Translations under genes and position numbers: made by a program
Source: Paracentrotus lividus
Lineage: Eukaryota > Echinodermata > Echinoidea > Camarodonta > Echinidae
Length of the DNA stretch: 64,000 nucleotides
Direction of reading: 5' to 3'
Assembly: GCA_940671915.1 (NCBI GenBank)
Contig: CALNVZ010003434.1
Coordinates: forward strand, 9,880,303 to 9,944,302
Shown here: in pieces, positions 1 through 14,500 of the stretch
How the letters are laid out: each line of letters starts with the position of its first letter
How positions within the stretch are numbered: position 1 is the stretch's first letter
The notes under the pieces: model-generated
The model's input: only the letters and a program-made list of their open reading frames with translations
Told to the model about the DNA's origin: nothing
Databases searched by the model: none

Positions 1-54
1 CCCCAAATGAGTCAACTCTGTCTCTTTCATCATAAATACCCCATTTTATATTTA
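1..54 (-). CDS. SYNRG: synergin exon: duplicated RVDSFG exon, copy 3, cut by window edge
   Basis: The acceptor TTACTGATCAG precedes 54. With the carried A it reads INIKWGIYDERDRVDSFG and runs off the window. Upstream intron sequence (CTATnACTGA) and exon sequence both match copy 2, so exon and intron flank were duplicated together. The phase is the same as copy 2. Confidence 0.7.
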
Positions 55-3000
55 CTGATCAGTCATAGCCAGGAAGAAAGATAGACAGATGAAAAGAGAG
101 AAATACATAAACATACATGTAGGCACAGACAGACAAACAACCAGAATACAGACGTGGACAGAATATTTTTAAAAAGACAGTCATACAAAAATTGATGGCT
201 TAGAGGAAAGGTGGAAAGGCAGAAAAGGATAAACTAAAATACACTACAAGGAAAAAAAAAGCCTCTGGCACCACCTTCGGTAGCAGAGGCATAAAAAAAA
301 AGATGAACTGACATGAAAATAGCTGGTCAGATGAGGAACCATTAGACAGATAAACAGACAATCAAAGACTTACTTTTTACAGGATCATGTTCAGATGTAT
401 CAGCTGATGTAAAACCACCAAATGAGTCAACCCTCTCTCTGTCGTCATCAAATATCTCTTTAAAAGGTACTGCCATGTTCAGTAATAGCCAGACAGACAA
501 AAAGACATGCAGAAAAATAGACAAACAGAGATGGACAGATACAGATAAAATATGAAAATAAACAGACAGACATTACAAAATTAGCCAAAGGTGAACACAT
601 GTAGAAGGAAAGCAAGAGAGAGAGAAAGACAAATAATAAATAGAAAAATATATCAGGAAGACAAGCATACATGTATAGTCACCCAAAATACAGAAATGGA
701 TAGGTAATCAGACTAGTATAAAAATCCTCAGAAAACAAAAAGATAAAAATTTAGAGGGACACACATATATCATTCAACAGAGACATACATATAAAGTGTA
801 CGATAGACAAAATTAGGACATACCTTTTGTAGGAGGAGCCTGTTCAGATGTAGATGCTGATGTGAAGTCACCAAAAGAGTCCACCCTCTCTCTCTCATCA
901 TCCGATGCCCCTTTAGAGTTCGCTGCAGAATCCACAGTCAAGTTCAGGTCATAGTTCTTCAAATCTAGATCATTGATTGATCCAATGGGAAAAGTCTTAT
1001 TGGTGGTAGTACTTGGAGTATCCAGGGTAAGTTCCAACTTGTGAGAGTCATTCCGGGAAGTGTCGCCGCTGTTCAAATTGCTCAGTTCCAATCCTGGTTT
1101 GGGTAAAACTTTAGCTGGGTCGATTGTACTAAACTGTGTATCATAGTAGTCAGCTCCAAGGCCATCCACGTCAGGAGTGGCACCAACATCCTCAAATGGA
1201 TCCACTGCTGAAAGGTCTCGAAGGACACTGAAGCGATCATCATCGGGTGCGTCTTCACTGGTGGGTGGGGATGAAGTCATGGGAGGTGGTGTAAGACGGA
1301 ATAACGTGATTCCAGAGCTCAGAGGAGCCACGGATGTCTTGCTGGATCCAGGATTTGTGGTAGATACAGAAGAGCTCGACGTCTGAGGCTTAGAACCTGT
1401 CTGAAAATCTCCAAAGGTTTCTGCAACTTCAGTATCTTCTTCTGAAACAAAGGAGTGAAGTCCTGCTAAAGAGCTGTACTTCTCGTAGGTATCTTCGGGT
1501 TCTTGAACTACAGGCTTCTTTGTAGTATCTTTACCCGATTCATTTGTCCTTGAACTGAAGAAGCCGTCAAATTCCTCCTCATGTGAGCTTGATGCCGTGA
1601 TATCTTTATCCTGCTTGGCTGCCTGCGCCCAGTCAGAACCTTCCTTGGGTGGTGAGAAGGCTGCAAAGCCAGGACTGGGTTGATGAAGATGATCGGTCTT
1701 TGGCAAAGAATCAAACAAACCTTGATTCCCTGGCATGCTTGTATTATCTCCTGGAACAACCGATGGTGCAGGGACAGCTCCGGCTTGCTGGAAATCGGCA
1801 AACTCATCATCCTCAGGGACAGGAGGACCCAAGGCAGGTTCCGAATCAAAGAGCGAGCTTCCGATGTCCCGAAGAGCCGCATAGCGATCGTCTACCTCTT
1901 TCTTGCTCATGCCTTGGAGGTTGGACTCCGACGCAGAGTGCTTGAACTGATGGGCATCAAACGATCCCCAGTTGTCTGTCTTTTTCTGACCAAGTGCAGA
2001 GCTTGTTGGAGCACCAGCTGCCTTGAAGTCTCCGAAATCGCCAAAGTCATCAGCAGTGGTACTCAGCTGTTCTTCGGACACAAATGGTCGCACAGTACTA
2101 CTTCCAGCAGCTTTCGTTGCATGTGGTGGTGGAGGGATAGCTGCAAATGTTCCTGCAGGCATCCCTTTGGGTGGGACTAATACTGGTATGTGACTGGCCC
2201 CTGCAGAAGACTTGGCCTTACCTACGGATCCAGCTGACAAAGAATTCAGACCTGGCAAGGGTGGTACAGGAGAAGAATCCAGCTCCGAATCAGCTGGTCC
2301 GCTGTCTGAAGGAGCAGACTTGAAATCATCAAAGGACTCGTCATCTTCACCTTCTGTGGGCGTGTGGTCTATAAAGAAGATTAGAAAAGAACATTTGTCT
2401 GATATATCATCAAAAGTTGATCGCTTCCTCTATGTATCACATATGTATATATCCTGGTATTACTTGTATGTACATGATTAGCTAACAGCTCCTGGTTAAA
2501 ATCAAATGCCCATAAAAGTATCTCAAATATAATGATGTTTGTGATAAATTAAGTAAAGGGGGGTCAACTTAAAAATTAAAGTAAGTAAAGTAAAAGAAAG
2601 AAGTTATAGCAGGAAATAAAAAATAAATATCATATTATTTATTATCATTATTCATTTTCATTACAACGACCAATACATTGTAACTTTAAGTCACAGATTA
2701 ATACATGGGCATATGCAGTGAGGAAAACACTCCTTTTGTACATTGGAACTGTTTTTGAATCACTGACAATAATACACCAGAAAATTTACATAAACTGCTT
2801 CCTACCAGAATTTCTCTAGTTTTTCCCAGTCCTGTCACTGTCAACTACATATGATGCTCAAAAATAGACTGATAAAATTTTCATTCCAAATCACTTTTTT
2901 TTCTCAGATTCCATTTTAATATACAGGTCTGAAGTTGTTTGAATACTGACAAAATCTAACATCAAAACAAGTAACGACATTTAGCTTTGACAGTGAATAG

Positions 3001-6000
3001 TGACAATCTTTTTCAATAAAGTTTTCAACTTGTTACGCTATTAAGAATAGAGTGTATTCACACCTAAGCTAGCAATATCACAGTTTTATGTGTATAAGAA
3101 ATATGTACATAGGCACAGATCATGTACGTTCCTTAATACTCCCTATCTTTTCAAACAAAGGTCAACTGAACAGTCATGCATCTTATGACCACAACAATAA
3201 CACCATACCCTAATAAAAAAAAAAAAATTTCCAAAAAAGAGTAACCCAACTTGAAAATTTTAATGCGGACAGACTGTATGCTTACTGCCTAAAATAGTCT
3301 TTTTCTTTTTAGTGATACATTGGTTATACTTTCAGGGTTATGGCACACTGTATACTAGAACAGTTGTCTTGAATATACTGGTTCATTTTCTATAAGATTC
3401 ACGTGATACAATGCATGAATATGCCTAAAGTGGTCAAGTAGACAATGATAAAGATTTTATTCATTTATTCCCAGAAATAGCTTGTCCACATTGACTTTTT
3501 AAAGTTGGATAACCCCTTTTCTTTCAATACTCTACAATGTATATAGCTACATACTGTACATCTATACATGTATTGTGTAGAATTGTGCACATGTCCATGC
3601 AAATATGAAAAGAGAGAGAAAGAGAGAGAGAGATAATCTAATATCAAGTGAATCTGCCATGGTGTGAATGTTACATGCAGAATCTAACAAATTGCTTGAC
3701 TGAAGAAGCTACACGTGTCTATTAAACAAGATAATACCTTGACTTGGCACAAAAAAACCAACCTATTACATAGATAAAAAAATAAGATGGATTGATTCTG
3801 TATGTGTCTGAAAATCTACATAAAAGTCATGCACTCCCCAATAGAGACCCTTGAAAAAAAAAATTGAAATTACATGTACTGTATCACCAAGTCATAAGCA
3901 CAAGTCCCAAGACAAATCAACGTAAAGTCACCCCAAAACCATGACATTGTATTCACCACGTAAAGTTCCATAGTAGTTTACATGCTAAGTCACATGGTAA
4001 TGTTTGGGGCATTTGTCCATTTCAGCTCCATCTTGAAGAAAGCGCAAGGTACCTCGAACTGGCAAGTCTAATTTAACTTTTAAGTGGTGCTTGTACCAAG
4101 ACTTGGGGTATAAGACTGCACAAGCTGATATAACGTAATAAACTGACAAGGGTTCCACGATGACAAGAGGCAAAACAACTGTTTGGGATCCTTTATAAGA
4201 CCTGTTTTAGATATTGTTCATGGGGAAATGGCAAATGCTCCGGACGGCGATAATTGCATCAAACTTTATTTTGTCTCAGATGTAGGGCAAGGGTTAGAAT
4301 TGAAATAGGGTATCATGTTAACCCTAATCAGACTGGGGGGGGGGGCCATCATGGCCCCCCCCCCCTCGACATATTCCGTGACCACTCTGCCGCACGAAAT
4401 TTTCTGATCGCGCCGCTTGCTGACTTTTTACTTTCAAGTCTCGCGCATCTTTTGAAACCATTTTCGCAAAAATCGGTCGTACCGTTACGACGCTGCACGA
4501 TTTTCAAAAATATCCGTCAGACCGAAAATGGCTCAAAAACGTGATTTTGTGTACAAAGTCAATGCAAATTGAGTTATCTCACCTAATTCATAAAGATATG
4601 ATTATTTTCACTTTACTTTCATTGGCTGAAATCAATTTATTTTAACATATTTATGCTTAAAAATGGTTCTTAAATGATTTTTGCATAAAAAAAAAGGAAA
4701 AACAAAAGGTCGAAAAAACAAAGAAATACATAAGAAATTCATAAAACAATAAAATACATAAGAAATTAATTTTGAAACGAGAATTTTTTTCTAGTACAAT
4801 TGTTAGGAATGCTATAAGGAATAATAATACACAAAATTAGCATTCTAGGAGCTTTATTTTTTCAATTAGAGCAAAAAGTATGATTTCATGCATAAATTAG
4901 CATAATTAATTCATATAAAAAAAAATTCATATTATTTTGGAAAAATTAACAGCGCAGTCTTGTAGATTACATGACTCACTACCATCGTGCAAATTTTCAG
5001 CGCGGTCGCGCGATCGGCGGCCGAGATCTTAGGGGGGGGCCATCATGGCCCCCCCCCAGTCTTGACAGCTACCAAAACACCCCAGTCTGATTAGGGTTAA
5101 GTTTAGGTTTAACTATAGTGCTTGGTCCAGGGCAGAAGTTAACTATGTGATAGTGTTCAGGATTGAACGTGAAGCAATTGCTGCTGGAGCAAATGTCACA
5201 GACCTGGTATGCACATGTCATGTACATACTACGCAGACATATAGACTGAATGATATATAGACATACATGTACTGTACATTCAACAATAAGCTAAAACCAT
5301 AAGTTTGACGGCTGCTTAAGATAGGAGATAACTTGACAGAGACAATTGGGAGAATATAGATAGGGAAAACAGGTAGTGAGAAATAAAGCCAGGTATATGA
5401 ACAAATAGACAGACACAATGACAGATACGCTAACAAAAATAAAGACACAATCAAGCATATGACATTTAAGGGAAACAAACCTGACAAATACAGACAGATA
5501 AACAGATAGATATCAAACAGCCTGATAGACAGACAAAAAAAGAAAATATGTACAGATAGGCGAAGACAGTAAGAAATACTTTTTAGCCCCTATCAGAAAT
5601 GATGTAGTAGAATTCAGGATAACTGTCTCAAACTATTTTGATGCATCGCAGCAAACAACTAAACTGACAACTTCTTTTCAAATTCCTTGACTTTTCCCTG
5701 GTTTCCAGGTTTTTCAGGTTGAGTGGAAGGAATGGGAAAGGTAAAATGTCAACAAATTTGTCATTAACATGCATTAGTTTTTCTGATATCTTTTCTGTGG
5801 GCCCCATAATGCAATACCCATTCCACCCATAACGATACCGTTTTCCAAACAATGAATAAAATACTAAATAGGAAACCATTGAACTATATAAACAAACACT
5901 ACAAGACTAAATGAAATACATTTATTTACAAAAGATGATCATCAAGACTCAGGAAACAAGGCTGACTAAAGACTGCTGCAATAGAAAACAACTTGATAAA

Positions 6001-8511
6001 AGCAAAAAATTGGGACAGCTAAAAGGGTCAATATCAAACAAAAAAAAATTAATAGACAAACAAACTTTTGAATAAACTAAGTTAAAGTTATACAATTGAA
6101 CAAACAAATATAATTTCAAATCAAATATGCGTTTTCATCCTAATATCCAAATTTATGCATTTTTAGTAATTCATTATCTTTTTAACGCTGGCAATACAGA
6201 CTTTGCAAAGTAACAATACTGCTTGAATCATGTCTTTGGATTAATTTCCAGTCATTTGAACCAAGTAAGGCTGCTCAATATTATCTCAAAAATTGAAAAT
6301 GAAAATCTTCTTTTATTCACTAAAAAATTAATATGGCATGTTAAGAGTTAAACAAGAGAAAAGAAAAAGAAATTGCCTTTTGATCCCATGGTAACTTGTT
6401 TAGAACTTTGTTTTCCACTATTTTGATATTATCAATTTTGACCCTTTTGGCCACCCATATAAAAAGGGAAATGAGAAAATTTACAAAGATTAAAAAGAAA
6501 ATCCACTTTGTAATTGGCATGCATGATGCAAGACAGGATGTCAGGAGAGTGAAACAAAGGGTCAAAGTTCATCACCATGACAACACGAGAGAGCGACTGC
6601 AACAAACCTGAGAGGGAGCTTGAGGAAGCGGAATCGTAGGACCGTGTGGTCAACTTGTCATAAATCGTGTTCTGGTCCCAGATAAAGGGGGAGCTCCGCC
6701 CGCTCGAAGGGGCGGGAGAATTGGCAAAGATGTAGCAATTCTCCTCTGCCGGGCGGGATGTGTCGGGCAGGGTTTGATAATAGGGGGAACATAGGTTAGG
6801 TCTTAAAATGTTATACATGAATTAAAAATAAAAAAAAGCATAGACTCATAGATTATTCAGTGAGTACTTTGAATAGTTTTATGAAAAGGTGGAAAACCAG
6901 TTGCCATGTTAAGATTGGTTGTCATACAAAAGTCATGTTTTATATGAGAAGAATACAATTGTGTGTATGTATTTATGGAAATGAAAGCATTATTAAGTCA
7001 TTATTCTAAAATAATGACTACAAATGTAAAAAAAACAATTATTTTGGAAATATTCTAATGAATACGGTGTGACTTATACGGCCATCATTTATCCAGACTC
7101 CAAGCTATTAACCGGCCATGTCCTCTCACCAGTTTCCCAACATGGTCGGATACATATAAATTACCAAATGTGATTTCAAATAGGACAATGGCATGACCAA
7201 CAAAAAGAAAAATACCTATAAAAACTTTGTAATAGGTTTTAAACAACTAAAAATAAAAAAAATAAAATAAATTTAGGGCAGTACATGTAGATTTCACATT
7301 GAATGAGTGCATCATAATCCTTAATGTTTACAGAATAGACAAATTAATTAACGAGATAAAAGAAAATTAAAAGTGTATATAAGTTGTATCTAATTTTGCA
7401 ATTACATGTAACCGTTTTAAGCCATTGTGGGCACAAACCATCATGTACAATGTACCATCAAAATTTGTTTATTCATAAGGTCATATCAATATATAGACTA
7501 AGAAGAGTTTAAATATTTATCCAACAAAATACTCAAGATAAATCATTACAACAATAGTCTTTCCTAAAAATAAAAAAAACTATGCATAGGATTTAGAGAT
7601 GCACAACTTGCTTTTCAGGTACCTCAATTCTAACTGGTTTAATTTTTATATCGATAAACATGTACGTTAAGCTCAGTGGCAAAGATGAAAAATACAATTG
7701 TCACAATATCTAACAGGAGTTCCTGAGTGTCTACTTTAAAGCTTACTGGCAAAGATAAAAACATACACTTTTACAAATTCCTATAGAAGAACGAGACTTC
7801 AAAAAAAAAAAAAATCTAACAAATGACTTTAATCTAAAACAAACAAACATATGTGATGCATCACATCGAATTCAGACACAAGTCGCTAAGAAAATTCAGC
7901 AGTGTGGAGGAAATCGGCAAAATAAATAAAAATTGTCTAATTTGAGGGGAAATATTCTTTTGATTTTCTGAATTTTCAATGCTTCTTGTATGCTCTTTAA
8001 AAAAAAAGGGTAGAAATGATTATTGGAGAGCCTTAAAAAATGGATTCTTTTGTTGCAATCTTTAATTCTTTTCTGGTGACTTGTGTCTGATTTTGGTATG
8101 ATGAGTCACATATAAAAGCAACAGTAAATTATGAAGTGCTCCAAACTATCTTTTCATTGGGGTTTTATTCATAAAAATCCAACATTATCAAGGGGGATGG
8201 CAGGGCAAAATATAACTTTAAATTAATTGTGAGTTCTTTTAAAGCTTTTTTGGCAAAATGGCCCCTATGTACACGTTTTCAATGGTAATAATTTGGTTGG
8301 CGGGAGCTCTTTTGAGCCAAACGCAGACCTCCCAACATTTAACAAAGAAAATCCTAAAAAGATTGCAACTGTACGACTACGAGGGAGCGTACCGTCCGAG
8401 CGGCGCGGGGTCATTTGACCCCTATAATACCTTTGACCTCATCATCCTCAAGCAACACTTCCCAAGGATCATGTATAACCAAGTGTGAACACAATTGATG
8501 CAGAAATAAAG

Positions 8512-8550
<39 letters not shown>

Positions 8551-11500
8551 TCCCCCAAATCAATGATGCTACAAGTAGATCTACAGTATATTTGCTAGTC
8601 TATTTAGTTTTATAGCAATCCCAAGGCTAATAATATCCAAATAGAGACTAAAAATAATCCTTGATCCAGATAATACCGCCGCCAAGCCCTTCCATTAATG
8701 GCAATGGGACACTTACCTTGGCTGAGAGAAAGCAGAAATGACCCTAAACATATGTCTGCAGTTTGAAATCGACAATGACAATGACAATCTTTTTTCCTCA
8801 CCAGAATCAATAGCTAAAATGCATTTGCTGTTCTTTTTTATGGTAAAGCAATTCCAAGGCATGATAATATCCAATAATCCAGAAAGAAAGAGCTCAAAAA
8901 TAATCCATGATCTTGATTCCCGCCGGTCGTACTGCCATGGAAAACTGAGCTCTCAATCATGGGGACTAGCGGGCTGAGAGACAGCTAGAATTGCCCTACG
9001 CCTATATCCTGCAGTCTTGAAATCATCGCACGCAGGGCTAGGGATTTTAAGATTTCCATTCACGTAGACTTGTATCAAGTCTTTTTAAACTAATTTCAAG
9101 CACCGATAAACACAAACTTAATTGCACAAGCGATCATTTTTCAATAAAAGCCTGGGAAAGGTCAAAATCAGCAATTTCACATTGTATGGAATGCCAATTG
9201 AACTGAATGATTTTTTCCCGGAAAATTAATAGACGAAAGGGAAATCGTAAACACTTAAAAAAGCGTAATCTTTCGCCAAAAGCGGAAAGGTTGGAGGTCT
9301 GCATACGGGGCCTGAGCCCCTGTGTAATTTTTTAAGGCATGGTCCTTTGACCCCTGCTTGTAGCAAACAATTTTTTTAATTTTGTTTAATTATTTTTTTT
9401 ACTGTTTTGCATATATTCTAAATGTTATAGTGCTGGAAAGTGTTTCTTTTCTTGCAGTTCTACTTTAAGAAATTAACAAATTCTTGTTGTAATTCAAACA
9501 TGTGTGCAAAAGAATGATTCTTTTCAGAAAGCAGTATCTACTGTGCACCTATGAGAATAATTGTAGCTGAATGAACAACAAAGAAGTTAATTGAACTCTT
9601 CAATATAGTGTTTTACTTGAGAGGAGAGGGAGGGACTATTTTCTTATACATTGTATGGTTTCTAAGATATTGAACCATTAGAGGAGTATTCCAATGTATT
9701 TGAAAAAGTGCATGCCTTCACCTTATTTTGCCATCAACAATATTTCAAAATAAAATGTTTTAATATGACTTCATCAGACAAAATATAAAATCATGGTCAC
9801 TGTCATCTTTGTTCATCTTGATGTATAAGGGTCATTCCATGGGATTGGGGCAATTTTCATGCAATGTCCATGTAACGGAGGTAATCACTTTTTGCAGTTC
9901 ACATGAAGAATTCAATTAGATATTTGTTTGGTTTAGTTTGAAGCTGTCAATGAAAAATTGCTCTCTTTTCTCAGTAATAGACATTAAAATTGGAAATCTT
10001 TTATGGATTTCAAGCAACAGGCATACATAAATTTTCTACCGCCGTTACAGGGATATAATATTGGTTTTACATGGACAAGAAATTTTCATGAGTCAAATTG
10101 CAATATGCCATAGTATTTGAAAAATAGTACTGGATGGGACCCCATTTTTTTGCTCATGCCATTATTGGAAAATATTTGCTTGGTTTGAAAAAGATATGGA
10201 TTTGGAGTTGTGGTATGTCACAAAAATTGCCCCCTCCCCGTGGAATCACCCATAAATATGTGTTAGATTCTAGGAAGAGAAAAAAGCTTTTCTTTGCCCC
10301 CCACCCCCAAAGATGGCAAAGGATATTGAAACTTGGATGGTTGCAAAAGAAATACAGCACTGAAAGGGATAAGAAAGTGTCAGGCTTTAAAAATGAAATA
10401 ATTATCTGCTTAACAAAAATCCTAGACACCTCTACAAAAAGCAATAGATAAACCCTTATCTACAGAGAAGATATCTACTACAAACTGCCTTTCAATCGCA
10501 TGCTTAAAGCAGAAAAGGAGCCCATCTAGTAGACCTGAAAAGAGTGAATATAATTAAGACAAGAAAGTTTAAGATAATTGATAGACTTGAAAAGCTGAAT
10601 AAATTTCACACAAGTCTAACCACTGCCCTGTAATATATAGAGTTACAATCAATTGCAAATCTGAAACAAGCATTCTGAATGGTTCACAGTGATACTTTTA
10701 TGCCAGAAGCCTATGCAAAAAGGATTCCTATTGGTTAATACTATCGTTTTGCAATTGATAATAACTCTTTATGTTACAGGGCACTGATTGTACATACAGG
10801 AAATAAAAGAACAAACCAAGCATTTTAATTTGACCTGCTGTTAGTACAGCTCGAAATATTTTTAAAAGTTTTCAACCTACCCTTCATTCGGTAATAAACT
10901 GGTCCATCAGACATTACCTTGAAAGTGAAATGGACCCTTCCATTAGAAATATAAGGGGTGATTTGGACTAACCTTGCATGAAGGAAGGTGATGCAGTGTT
11001 TCTAGTCGTTGTTGATGAGGAAGATGGTAAGACAAGCGATGAAACGGTTGTGACGGCTTTTTTCTTCCCAGCTTTACTACCATTCTCTTTAAATTTGCCT
11101 GTTTTGTGAGAAATAATAGATAATATCTTTTAATTGATAATGGAAGGGCAAAAAGAAAAGAGGAAGGAAAAGGATGTGTGTGTCCAACGAGAAAAAGAAA
11201 TTCATTTTTAAATGACACTAATCTCGACAGGACAAACTGCAGAAGTTTGCACACGGGGTCACAAGATGTCAGAGATTCTGGGCTGTTAAAGACTTGTATC
11301 TAAAATTTTGATGAAAATCACCTTTTTTGATAAATCTTTAGGTCACGTCCAAATTTCAGCTCTCTTACCCTAAGAATATCAATTGAAAGGCGATCCGATA
11401 GGTTATAGTGTGTTGGCCACCATGTTTTTGCCCTCCTGGACATTTGACATTTGTCAGATATAAAGTTTTAACAACCCAGCGACATTACAAAGTAACAAAT

Positions 11501-14500
11501 AAGACAGGCGTGAGGACTAACAAGATGGCTCTGGAGTGTGGATGTGCCCATGGGAGCAATGCCCTAAAAAGGGATTTAGTAACTTCCTAAAACAAGAGCG
11601 AAAGGGACCAAACTTGGTGAAATTCTATTGCTCTGACTGTAAACATAAACTACTGAAAGTCTCAGAGCCAGTGGGTGTCATTTAGTATATTAAAACAGTG
11701 AAAACAAACGAGGCTAGGACTACGAGCATCTGTGCACTCGATGCCCAGGAGGGTGAATGCGGGGACTAATAACCCGCAATACACTGTACATTCTGAGCCG
11801 ACGCGCGAGGATAATGTTCGAAAAGCATTACGGTTATTGTTTTCAAAAACTGGATATTAAACAAAAAAGATATCCTCATAGTAAGGCGAGCAATTGGCAT
11901 GTAAATTGCAAGGGATTCCATACTAACCTATATGTTTTAAATCATGCTGGCAAAATGAGCTTTTTCAATAAATTGTGATTTGAATTCTCGTTCAATGTTA
12001 CTGCATCCCTGTGACGTTTATGCATTATCTTTGACATTAGAATGCCATGAAATATGAATTACATATCAACAGAGAGAGCAAAAATCACTGACCTCAAGGG
12101 ATTTATTTCTGTCACTGTACATTAAATGGTTCTTGAATTAGAACATTTTAAATGAAAATAATCATTGAAATCTCTACATTGGCAATGCAAAGAGAAATGT
12201 ATAATCGCTATTTTCATGTGCAAATTGGCAATTTTTTAAATGCATTTTGAAATTTTCATATGTAAGATGTTATTATCTAAAGGTTGGATTTTTTTTTCAA
12301 AGGTTGCAGGAGTGATCAAAAATGGATTCATTTAGACCATTGGGAAATCTCTGTCATCTATGGGGGAAGAAGAAGCACTTACTGATTGAAGGAAGGATAG
12401 TTGGAACTGCAGGAATGGTCGTAGTAGAGGATGTGGTCTTCGGGGCTTCCTGGAACGGAGCAAAGTCATCATCATCATCTGGAGGTGCAATGGCTTGAGC
12501 TGTCCCATCTTGCTGGGGTAGGGTCCCTGGCTGCTGGAGAGGGGTAGGCTGTGATTGTCCTTGGGGTGGTGGCTGGGTAGCTGGACTGAGCTGGGGGACA
12601 GGTGCCTCTGAGAGGGTGCAGAGAGCAGCGATAGATATCTCCTGTCCTCTCTAAAGAAACAAATGTAATACAGAGTACAGGATTTGGTTAGGGGATCATA
12701 AGGAACATGCTCCAGTGACAATATTACTGTCCTCTCTAAATAAATGAACAAAATTAAATGGTTCAGGATACAGTTAGGGGAATGTAAGTAATGGGCTCTC
12801 GTGATGCTTGTTCTGTGCTAAATTCCAAGCACTATCCAAATTTCAACCTTGCAAATAATGAGTAAAAACAAATAAAAATAGCTAATCAAACATTAAAAAT
12901 TTGAAGTAAAATATACCATAGCAACAATCATGATATTAAAGTATCATTAAAGATATACAATGTATTTAACACTATAGTGATATCTAGTGTATCCATACTC
13001 CAAGAATTTGAGCACTTGATTAAATTACAGGTGTTGCAAATTTGCAGAAAAAAGGCCCAATCAAATTAGCCCCAAACTAATTCACGTCAAGAAAGTGATA
13101 ACATTTAGTAGACTGAGTGTGTAATTTAGTGCTCACCTGAGCTTGAGCAATGAGAGCTAAGGCCATGTAGAGCTCTTGAGCCACCAGCTGACCAGGAAGG
13201 GTTAGGTTGACCATTGACCAGATATGGCCAAGGAAAGGCCGGTCAAGGCCGGACAGGAGGAAGATGGGGTAGAGGAGGTTGGTCTGAATAGCGCCCTCAC
13301 TGGTAGACGCCTCCAGGACCTGGTGGTAGACGGTCGGCAAGGAAGCCTCGTTCTGAAGCCTAGAGGGTCAATGATTACATAATTAGACAATTGGTAATTC
13401 CACAAATTGTTTGTCAGATCTGTAAGTCACACCTTCTGGAAATTACACAAAAACACATCTGCATCCAATCTTTGTTCTCATTATCAAATGATTCATGCTC
13501 AATTTGCATTATCTAAAATGAATAAATTAAATTGAATTGAAATGAATTACATTGAAAACAATTCTTCTCATCTACCTTTGTATATATTACATGTACATTG
13601 CAACAATCTGCAAGTATCACCACAACAATTAATCAACTCTTTTCACATCTTTGCCTACTTCATTTCCCCAAATAATCTAAATCTTTATATTAGATATCTG
13701 TAAAAAAAAATCTCAAATTTAAAACAATAGAGAATGTACTTCAAAATCTAAAACCAGAACACTTCTATAGTCTTATATGATTTTATTTGACACTACACCT
13801 CCTCCTAAATACTAACCAAGCAGGCAGCTGAACAGGAGTTTGTTGCTGCTGGAACGCAGGCAGGGAAACAGGCTGCCCCGCTGCGTCAACTTGCCCCGCT
13901 GATCCAGGCTGCCCCACTTGCCCCACCCCTCCTCCCTGCGAGACGGCCGGCATTGCAATCTGCTGCCCTCCTTGGCTGCCGTTTGGTAAGGTGAAGAGCG
14001 TCGACAGGTCCGCCACTCTCTTGTTGCCAAGCCCTGATTTATTGCTGGTTTTGAAGGTGCTGATGATTTGGGTGGCGTGGTTGAATGACCTTTGACCTTG
14101 GTTAAGGATGGTTTCTGGTTTGAAGCGTTTCGTTGTTTCTGGGATTCAGAGAGGTCTGTGGACGCATCATCATGTTCTCTAAGGATGACCCTGTGGATAA
14201 ATTGTACATAGAGGGATTAGTTTTCAGATTGGAATTCCAATATAAGGAAAATATGACATATACAGGCATATTTCATACATAACCATTGACATTTAAACAT
14301 ATAAAACTTCATGCATAATACTAATGATAATTTGCCTCTTTTATTTAGATATTGAAGAAAAAATGTAACCTGAATATGTTAATGCATTCTATTAATACAA
14401 AGAAATAGTAATGTACATGTATGCATAACTGTATTCTTAATCAATCATTAGAATCATCTAAAATGTGGGAAAACATAATGACAGAATTTACAAATCATCA

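Larger units (their letters stand above)
6746..10972. other. synergin intron, no gene
   Basis: Holds the inverted-repeat elements at 7.85, 8.3-9.3, 9.83 and 10.62 kb and poly-A tracts; no exon with consistent phase was found. Confidence 0.65.

Noticed and set aside
1508..2180. ORFs of 98-166 residues in other frames over the large synergin exon
   Set aside because: They are shadows of the real minus-strand coding frame.
11408..11590. 60-residue ORF in a synergin intron
   Set aside because: No splice sites in phase and no similarity to the protein around it.
13812..14030. R/C/W-rich ORF overlapping the pre-EH exon
   Set aside because: Judged a shadow of the VADLSTLF frame, because only the latter joins the EH-domain exon.
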